Source: Pelodera strongyloides
Lineage: Eukaryota > Nematoda > Chromadorea > Rhabditida > Rhabditidae
Direction: 5' to 3'
Assembly (NCBI GenBank): GCA_036852015.1
Contig: JAANDG010000251.1
Location: forward strand, 1-64,000
Length of the DNA: 64,000 nt
Shown: piece after piece, positions 58,401 to 64,000 of the stretch
Numbering within the stretch: position 1 is the stretch's first letter
Layout of the letters: each line of letters opens with the position of its first letter
Position numbers and translations under genes: made by a program
The notes under the pieces: generated by a model
What the model saw: the letters and a program-made list of their open reading frames with translations, nothing else
Told to the model about the DNA's origin: nothing
Databases searched by the model: none

Positions 58401-60623
58401 CGTTTAGTTATGGCAAGATCTTACCAGTTTCAAAATTTGCAGGTGAACCTCATCAATGGAAAGGTTTTTGGAGTGCATTTCAATAAAATATGTCGGCTCG
58501 GACACTACGAACTTCAAGAGTAGTACACCTTCCATCTTTAGCGCATCCGAAGATACGTCGACATCGTAAGTAGGGAGATGGACCTGTATTGGAGATGGTC
58601 ATTATGTGTTTCCCATGTATATTTCTTGAATTAACATATTCAGCCGTTCAGCCGCCTATTTAAACGTATGTCTGTTATGGATCTGCTAATGTTGGACTTG
58701 TTTTATGTCGGGGTACACATCCCCTTTAATAAAAGCAAGGATTTATTGTCCGAAAATAATTACAAAATAATTACCTTGAGTGTGAGAGTATAATAAAGAG
58801 GGAGCGCGAGCCGTGCAAGACGAGTTCGAGGACCACTGAAGCAGAATATATTTTATCACAAGCTATCACAAGCAAAACAAATATATCCTGTCGATAAAAG
58901 TTCTTCAAGTTTCATCTATCGATCTATGTATACTTCGTTTATACTCAATTGTCAAGTGCATCCATATCCTAAGTTCGTAGTTCTACGGTTCTACCGTATA
59001 TAATGAGGGTAGATGCCCACAGTAATTCCTTTCATTGTAATCTACTAATTAAAGAGAAATACCGGCCGGTTTTTGAAACACATTGCGTACACCTGCTTTC
59101 TTGTGCAGCATATGCAAATGAGCAAAAATTAGAATAAAAACTAGACCCCAATTAGGCCCACGTTGCATAAATGCATAGGAATGCAAGTACTTGAGATGCG
59201 TTTCAAAAACCGGCCGTATTTCGCTTTAAATAAAAATGTGGCTTTCTACAAAAGATGTTCGCTTACGTGGTCTTTGGTTCACTTGTAGCTGGAACAACTT
59301 GTTGTTGTTTTGTTTCGCTTTGCTTCGTTGTTACTTCGACTGATTGTGAGAAATCCAGAGGAACCTTCGTTCCGTTTCGGTTCTTTATTCGTTGGCCCAC
59401 CAATGTTTTCTCCAGTTCAGCCCTCTCCTTTGCCAATATATACAGTTGTTTCTGAGTTTCGTACGCCTGAAAAGGAATAAGTACCCAATTTTTGAACTCA
59501 AGTTATTCCACTAGAATGTATGCTTCCCATTCCGAAAGCAACTTAATTTTGTCAATGTTTTTCCCGTAAGGAATTTTGGTCCTCTCTATAGAGCTTACTA
59601 GTAAAATTCTCTAAAGTAAGTTATTGCTGCATTCCAAAGTTGTATGGTACCACTCTTTATTGAATAATGGGCAAAAACTAATAGGAGAGATCAATGAGTA
59701 TAATTTGCCTGACGGGAGCAAGTAACAAACCATGTTCGCCAAAAGTTTATTGTCGTCACTAAGACGTTGCTTTTCGTGCGACACCGCTCTGAAAATTACC
59801 AAGCTATTCGATCTTATGAGCCGGGTAAGATACAGAAGGTTGAAATTTTTTCCAATTTTCAGGCGCAAAATTCAAGCAGTATTCAGCAATTTACCATAGT
59901 AGGGTTACCCAGCATTTTACTGTGAGAATACAAATCAAAGAGTAAATTACAAGTTAGGCAAGTGCTAAGACAACGTATAACAAATGTAAATTGCAGTACC
60001 CAATCTGATTCTCCAAGCGATTTAATTCCATTGCATTGACAGGCTCATCTACATGGTCTACATCTTCGGCGAAATTTTCTTCAGCTTTACGCACTAAATA
60101 TAAATATAGAAAGTGACCGGGTATTTGTCAAATGTTTAGTTTGACGTAATTTAGCTCCAATAAAATCAAGGCAGTCCAATAAAATCAAAATATAAACAAT
60201 TTTTTTATTTGTTTCTTTTTCGTACAGATTATCTTTCTTTATTGAGGTTGTTCATTTAATTCATTCAATTTTACCTTTGCTTTGCGGGTTTAGTATGTAG
60301 ATTATTGATGCCGACACGAGAACCAAAATTACTAGAGCGCCCACGGCTTTTCTCCACCGTGCAAGCCTTAAAGATGGACCCCTTTTCAATTCCTTTTCAA
60401 GCAAGGCATATCATAACATACGTATCTTTGGTCATTACTAGCGCGGGAAAACTAGCAGTTTTAATGCAGTCGTTAGCCCATTCAAGTCGTCAGGGCAGCA
60501 ACAAAGATGTAAAGTAAAGACTGTCTTATTCACGCTCACTTTTTCACTCTTCTTTCGTCTAATACGCCTTTGTCAGGTGAAGCGCCCACGTCAAAGGTTG
60601 TCGTACCAATGTCACGAATCGTT
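43407..60623 (-). CDS. Membrane-anchored M1 zinc aminopeptidase
   Basis: Zinc ectopeptidase removing N-terminal residues. Exons: 60540-60623, 60275-60381, 60000-60093, 59731-59788, 59267-59466, 58775-58835, 58449-58583, 58109-58195, 57584-57663, 57256-57331, 56935-57032, 56643-56763, 56395-56515, 55762-55832, 55501-55569, 55082-55138, 47833-47958, 47700-47774, 47284-47340, 46798-46863, 46480-46614, 45846-45893, 45454-45545, 44496-44626, 44168-44241, 43946-44057, 43407-43492; about 840 residues. Order: basic N terminus, signal anchor ([19 protein letters not shown]), coiled-coil-like stalk, Thr/Gln-rich linker, M1 N domain ([19 protein letters not shown]), [10 protein letters not shown] (GAMEN variant), HEVAHQ and WLKEG giving HEXXH-x18-E, then ERAP1-C-like region. 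The first exon with ATG and a short exon between 45,846 and 45,545 are missing. Possible last exons lie near 42,125-42,180 and 41,702-41,740. One intron (47,959-55,081) holds the Penelope-like element. Confidence 0.88.
43723..43892. mobile_element. TTAA hairpin MITE, GAAATGCTAGCCCC family (copy 3)
   Basis: A 170-base near-perfect palindrome with TTAA edges in an intron of the aminopeptidase gene, 54 bases past the donor of the exon ending at 43,946. Confidence 0.8.
45962..46148. mobile_element. TTAA MITE, CGAAATACCGGCCGG family (copy 4)
   Basis: Left edge TTCA (mutated), right edge TTAA; otherwise well preserved. Located in an aminopeptidase intron. Confidence 0.8.
48182..49243 (+). CDS. Penelope-like element: GIY-YIG endonuclease part
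   Basis: About 350 codons of Penelope-like retroelement protein that nicks target DNA. A Cys cluster ([10 protein letters not shown]) precedes the GIY-YIG core: [20 protein letters not shown] supplies the GIY and YVG-type motifs and cysteines. An Arg/His pair ([10 protein letters not shown]) and KHFSTC follow. A Lys-rich linker leads toward a reverse transcriptase. The frame has no stop, so decay is slight, but near 49,243 it enters GC-rich sequence (GAPRRCGGC...) belonging to an insertion. The matching reverse transcriptase frame resumes near 52,685 on the same strand. Endonuclease-before-RT order is the reverse of classical Penelope and fits the permuted Chlamys/Naiad-type arrangement described for invertebrates. 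The element lies in an intron of the aminopeptidase gene, in antisense to it. Confidence 0.85.
50392..50573. mobile_element. TTAA MITE, CGAAATACCGGCCGG family (copy 5)
   Basis: A 182-base copy with TTAA edges, nested inside the insertion that splits the Penelope-like element; so three layers of insertion sit in one aminopeptidase intron. Confidence 0.8.
51647..51853 (-). pseudogene. LINE (non-LTR retrotransposon) RT C-terminal fragment
   Basis: The 68-residue frame includes [20 protein letters not shown] and [10 protein letters not shown], matching the conserved end of CR1/jockey-type LINE polymerases (RxxxxWNxLPxxVVxASSVxxFKxxLD). Nothing of the catalytic RT is seen upstream, so this is a 5'-truncated copy. 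Confidence 0.6.
52685..54397 (+). CDS. Penelope-like element: reverse transcriptase part
   Basis: About 570 codons without a stop. RT landmarks in order: [13 protein letters not shown] with KMRFI (fingers), [17 protein letters not shown] (motif A region, the usual DxxxLYTNIP with Asp shifted), [20 protein letters not shown] (motif B), [10 protein letters not shown] (catalytic YMDD, about 53,905-53,930), and a thumb-like region ending in [20 protein letters not shown]. These fit Penelope-like reverse transcriptases. The motif A aspartate context (VMDFASLF) differs slightly from consensus. The first codons read into the GC-rich insertion, so the true start belongs to the endonuclease frame at 48,182 before interruption. 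It would copy the element RNA at the nicked target. Confidence 0.9.
   Translation: MCAHYLNKCTAKERLRIGNSDHIISGNCKLFSSKFPNASVLLSYGTKYRFPFNTSEINNQLKSVSNELSDKLTKYFNRYKINTPNIYPLITKINSLSVHDYTESSVLVKEIEIIRKQFIITCVDKASANFCFSCPLAYAHFMNMELGISYNYNSLFNTQVFNGNDTYPPYSNETFTSIISRHNKYTSILGLSAKEEDNKLPNIYAIPKLHTNTVKMRFITAAKHSSLKCVSIVLQKILKHFRKHFKNYCNASSNWAINTNRFISIDNSICVANNPIIHKFSHVSVMDFASLFTNLPHDCIIDNIFQLIDLCFKNACKTHLNVGYKSSFYTNTVSKNCFNNDEIKHMVRYIVKNSYCIYKRKVFHQIKGVPQGGNASPLLADLTLAMLEFNFLKNPANTSLKYKTSIYRYMDDIAVFYNDNNVVDTIRSIYPNTLTLESANNDSQIAAFLDLYIIRSPNKWNINLYNKTDDYTFNVIRFPMFNSHISTNIKTNCIIGEIIRINRCTSNITFFKNKIKDLIAKLLSNLYPMDSISQMFKKTFNKYPNIAYKYDSSPKILCSWFDTNVSHTFA
54398..55081. other. 3' flank of the Penelope-like element and intron remainder
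   Basis: Apart from the ribozyme core, this is AT-rich with a short perfect hairpin just after it (ACCTTGA/TCAAGGT, 54,742-54,764). The 3' end of the element is not defined here. Confidence 0.4.
54686..54745 (+). ncRNA. Candidate hammerhead ribozyme core of the Penelope-like element
   Basis: CTGATGA at 54,686-54,692 and GAAA at 54,734-54,737 are the two invariant core strands. Between them GACCCC (54,693-54,698) pairs perfectly with GGGGTC (54,728-54,733) as stem II. After GAAA, ACGGGGTA could form the minimal 2-bp stem III with a GTA cleavage triplet, as known for short hammerheads of Penelope-like elements. I did not find a convincing partner strand for stem I within the copy, so it may be truncated, or stem I may form only across tandem or dimeric copies. 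It lies 290 bases downstream of the RT stop. Confidence 0.6.
57380..57524. mobile_element. Word-saturated MITE (CCCCGAT), GGAAAACC ends
   Basis: A 145-base element with inverted ends GGAAAACCCGATATGG and its mirror (GGTTTTCC at right). The interior consists largely of CCCCGAT/ATCGGGG units in both orientations. It lies in an aminopeptidase intron. No target duplication recognised. Confidence 0.65.
59049..59229. mobile_element. TTAA MITE, CGAAATACCGGCCGG family (copy 6)
   Basis: A 181-base copy with TTAA edges in the aminopeptidase intron that follows the linker exon; the donor at 59,267 is 38 bases away. Confidence 0.8.
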
Positions 60624-60738
60624 CTGAAAGAAAATAAATATTGTACCCTTCACAGCCTAGACCATTTTTTAAGACCTGATCTGGATGTAAGTCTGCAGGC
60701 TTCAGAGAACTACCGCAGCCTGTGCAGGATGAACACAA

Positions 60739-60889
60739 TAGCCCGTATTCTCGGGTCGACGGAAACGTTCCGTTTGGGAAATCCTTTGTATGCCAATTTC
60801 TCGACTATCTAGACTAGCTGGAAGAAAAATTTGCATACGAATGAGCTCCCAAACGGAACATTCCCGTCGACCCGAGAATACGGGCTATT
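60739..60889. mobile_element. TAGCCCG inverted-repeat MITE (copy 2)
   Basis: Well preserved arms: TAGCCCGTATTCTCGGGTCG at left and the complement at right, with TTTGCATAC near the centre. It directly abuts the hairpin MITE at 60,888. Confidence 0.75.
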
Positions 60890-61058
60890 AAAGCGAAATG
60901 CCAGCCCCTTTGGAAAATTTGCATATGATAAGCAAATCCTATGTATCCTATGCTAATTTTGCGCGATCGTCCACGGCAATCGCGCAAAATTAGCATAGGA
61001 TACATAGGATTTGCTTATCATATGCAAATTTTCCAAAGAGGCTGGCATTTCGCTTTAA
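60888..61058. mobile_element. TTAA hairpin MITE, GAAATGCTAGCCCC family (copy 4)
   Basis: A 171-base near-perfect palindrome, ends AAAGCGAAATGCCAGCC, with CGCGATCGTCCACGGC at the centre. Overlaps the last bases of the preceding MITE. Confidence 0.8.
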
Positions 61059-61615
61059 GTTGGTAACTCTTCAAAATAAGCGCAATCTAATTTTATTGCA
61101 TACGCTTGAACGATACGTTTCAGACGTTTCATATTTGTATGCAGCATGATCATTTTAGTATGTCGCCTGAGTAGTCGCCTGAGTAGTCGATATTATATGA
61201 GACGGCAATATATTAACAGAAAAGTTTGACGGGTCCTTGTTTTAGTTTATTACTTCAAAGTTTCCATCACCTTACCTCGTTGTTTTTGCATATTCGTCTG
61301 GTGGTCGATAAGGCATCGTCTTACTTACAATACCATCACAGGGAGAATAAATTTTTTCATACGAATTTGCATAAAATCGTGAATAACTTTACAAGCAAAA
61401 ACGTCACTCACGTCTCTCTCACTCTGCAAACTAAAATGCTACGAAAATTTTTTAGCTGGGAAATGTGGTACGAGCTTGCAGAGAATGTTCAAGGTCAGAT
61501 ACTCTTCCCGTATTGGCAGGAGTAGGATCATTATTCCCAGAGAAATTAAAATGGTTCGTAGACATTCATTTGTACATAGAACTTCTATTATGATTGAGGA
61601 AACTCCGCAATTAGC

Positions 61616-62039
61616 TTCATATATTTCTGTTAAGTTTATTTATTTTTTCGCTTTCTTCATATTTGTATTTGTGCTACTGTTGCTTTACTCGACAAAACAT
61701 ACCTTGCATCTCATGAATTGTATGTGTGCGTAATAAATCATTATTATCTTATTATATTTACGAAAATGCTGCAAAAGTAAAAGCGGAGAAAATTTACGCA
61801 CTATAGTGTTGTGCAACCAAGAATTCATATATTTCTGTTAAGTTTATTTATTTTTTCGCTTTCTTCATATTTGTATTTGTGCTACTGTTGCTTTACTCGA
61901 CAAAACATACCTTGCATCTCATGAATTGTATGTGTGCGTAATAAATCATTATTATCTTATTATATTTACGAAAATGCTGCAAAAGTAAAAGCGGAGAAAA
62001 TTTACGCACAAAGAACTATAGTGTTGTGCAACCAAGAAA
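61616..62039. repeat. 208-base tandem direct duplication
   Basis: Two nearly identical adjacent copies (61,616-61,823 and 61,824-62,039). The second has a short insertion near its end (CAAAGAA). Near identity suggests a recent event or an assembly artefact. Confidence 0.85.
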
Positions 62040-62130
62040 CCTTCTTTTACATGTATTATATCACAATTAATTTTTTTCCACGGTGCCGTTGCTAGATTGC
62101 TGCCGAGTATACTTAGTTCGCATAAAATTA

Positions 62131-62520
62131 TTAAAGCGAATTAGCGGTCGGTCTCAACAAAAAAATACGAAAAGAGGAGGAGTAAACAACCGTGCGTTTA
62201 CCGCCGTTTTCAAAATGTGCATTTTTGGGCTTTTACTAGCCAAATTCAAAATATTTTGTCAACATTTCGTCATTTGGATGCTTCGGAGTGTGTGATCATT
62301 TGAAAAGGCCATCCCTCGATTTTTCCGGGCCGTGCTAGTATTAAAATCGGCAAATCGCCGGAAGCGAATTTTCCCATACAAAATCGCAAAAAATGGTTGT
62401 TTGAGAACATTTTTATACAAGATGCACTTATTTGTTTGTGTTTTTATGTTTATTTTCGTTTATAACTTTTTTCAAACCATTTTTGGTGAAAAAACCCAAA
62501 CCGGGTGGTATTTCGCTTTA
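62131..62520. mobile_element. TTAA-type element, TTAAAGCGAATTAGCGG family
   Basis: Starts TTAAAGCGAATTAGCGGTCGG and ends GGTGGTATTTCGCTTTA, so the ends are related to the other GCGAAAT families; the interior is unique in this window. Right edge mutated (TTTA). Confidence 0.55.
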
Positions 62521-62792
62521 CGAATTTGATTTTCTGTGGGTTGCATTACTATTTCCATTGTAATTCCAGCCAACACATGTCCGGTGGTAGAGAGAACATT
62601 TTATTTAGTGCAATTTTCCGCATTTGCAATTTTAATTATGTTCCTATGCTCCTTTCTGTATTGTCACCGAAGCCTTGCTCTGTTTCATCAAACTGTCGCT
62701 GAAAAGGAATTAATTTAAAAAAAAAAATACAGTGGTAAACCGACAACAGATGTTTCAGTCTTTTTACCGACACCGACAACCGACAACCGATG

Positions 62793-63202
62793 AGGGACAG
62801 GCCCATCAAAGTAAACCAATATTTACGAAATGTTCATAATGTATATAAAGGATTGTTATTACAATATGTGCAAAACAAATTTCGCCTACATCTACCCTGG
62901 GCAAATTTTCGCGATGAGCGCATCGTATATGTATACCATAAAACTGCAGGTTTCAACGCTGTATATGAAACTTTTGATAGCATTCTAATTTTACGATAAA
63001 TTTGCATAGTCAGCTTGGATATTTGCAGTTTCACGGTATACATATAAGATGGGCGCATCGGAAAAAGTTTCCCAGGATGGAAGGTGAAATTTGGTGTGTA
63101 TATTATAATAATTGTATATTTAATATATTGTAATAAAAATGCTTTATAATCATTGTGAACGTATCGTAAATGTAGGTTCACTTCGATGGGCCTGTCCCTT
63201 TA
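62793..63202. mobile_element. MITE, GGGACAGGCCCATC family
   Basis: Inverted arms of 50 bases or more (GGGACAGGCCCATCRAAGTRAACC...). The right end is an intact CCCTTTAA; the left has lost its TTAA. It shares the TTAA at 63,199-63,202 with the next element. Confidence 0.7.
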
Positions 63203-63559
63203 AAGGGATCGGTTCACCTTAAATTGTGTCTGTTTTTTTTGTTTCTTTATTTTCTATAAGGGATAATAAAAATTTGGAATACAAAAAGTAGTGTTCAATT
63301 TCAATACTCACGGAGATATTAGGTGATAAAGTGGTGTATTGATCGATCCAAAATGGCAAAGGGTGTCTCTATACACAAACAAGGCAGGACAATTGCCCTT
63401 TTTGCATTTCGGACCGATCAATCCACCACTTTATCACCCAATATCTTCGTGAGTATTGAAATTGAACACTACTTTTTGTATTCAAAATTTGTATTATCCC
63501 TTATAGAAAATAAAGAAACAAAAAAAAACAGACACAATTTAAGGTGAACCGATCCCTAA
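63199..63559. mobile_element. TTAA MITE, TTAAAGGGATCGG family (copy 2)
   Basis: A 361-base copy of the element at 11,225-11,587; right edge decayed to CCCTAAC. Confidence 0.8.
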
Positions 63560-63745
63560 CGTCGTCTAGAACTTCTAGCTTCTAGCTGTGTTCAGCGCAA
63601 GAGACAACTTGTCTTTTAAGGCTTTCACACAATGGCTATAGAAATTGTAAATAAAAAATCTTATATTATTAGAAAGGTCATTATTCAAAATTCAAACCAA
63701 ACGGACAGTCGTAGAGATGTTGAATACATTGAAATCACTTACAAT

Positions 63746-63890
63746 TGACTGCGTTGTTGTTCACACTTCAGAACAACTTTGGAATAATATTCCGGTGCTG
63801 AAATACCGGCGAGCTCATAATCGTTGTTGAAATATGATAAGGAAAATAATCTCGGAATCCGCAACTATGTTCTTCCTTTGTAGCGTAGCG
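63746..63890 (-). CDS. Possible coding exon, unrecognised
   Basis: On the minus strand an open stretch ends at a good GTAAGT donor near 63,745 and reads SYFNNDYELAGISAPEYYSK and onward to a Gln-rich end. It has codon-like composition, but I recognise no family. The acceptor is unclear and the rest of the gene would lie outside the window or in the MITE-rich DNA to its left. Confidence 0.3.
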
Positions 63891-64000
63891 GAAATCATAA
63901 TCCCATGTTTCCTCTCAAACTAGCGGGAAACGCGGGATTCCGCCCTTATTGCGCCCTAATCGGGGGCCTTGCCGCTAACACAAGACCTTGCCTACTGTTT

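Overview
The window reads as AT-rich nuclear DNA of a rhabditid-type nematode. Genes have many short exons. Two nematode-specific chemoreceptor types and an F-box gene are present. Six genes have a 3' splice acceptor 3-21 bases before the start codon, as expected for spliced-leader trans-splicing (or for short 5' introns). All gene models were built by hand from splice signals, reading phase and recalled family motifs; no database search was possible, so exon edges are predictions.

Layout. 1-2,340: no supported gene. 2,342-5,260 (-) and 9,356-12,949 (-): two paralogous Str-superfamily-like seven-helix receptors; the second is a complete 317-residue model, the first lacks two recognisable middle exons. 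16,522-19,311 (+): a six-exon F-box protein of 266 residues. 20,947-25,046 (+): a peroxisomal 2-hydroxyacid (glycolate) oxidase of about 362 residues ending in SKL, with one abnormal splice donor. 26,109-30,259 (+): an Srd-family receptor, probably damaged. 34,093-40,668 (+): a 17-exon SLC23 nucleobase/ascorbate-type transporter of 562 residues. 43,407-60,623 (-), possibly on to 41,702: a membrane-anchored M1 zinc aminopeptidase with at least 27 exons. Its 7.1-kb intron carries a Penelope-like retroelement, with a GIY-YIG endonuclease frame upstream of the reverse transcriptase frame and a candidate hammerhead ribozyme core downstream. The two element frames are separated by a 3.4-kb insertion with GC-rich ends. 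A possible coding exon of another minus-strand gene lies near 63,750-63,890.

The space between and inside genes is heavily colonised by short non-autonomous DNA elements. At least nine families end in TTAAAG...CTTTAA with TTAA at the edges (Kolobok/T2-like by their ends). A second group of small elements is saturated with one short word and its reverse complement, a different word at each locus. There is also a retroposed tRNA-Gly fragment with an encoded CCA tail and target-site duplication, and a degenerate tRNA-like sequence inside the oxidase gene.

The genes do not form a pathway. They look like ordinary chromosomal neighbours (sensory receptors, a ubiquitin-ligase adaptor, a peroxisomal oxidase, a transporter, an ectopeptidase). 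The most interesting content is the Penelope-like element, the word-saturated elements, and the splice-site lesions in the oxidase and Srd genes.
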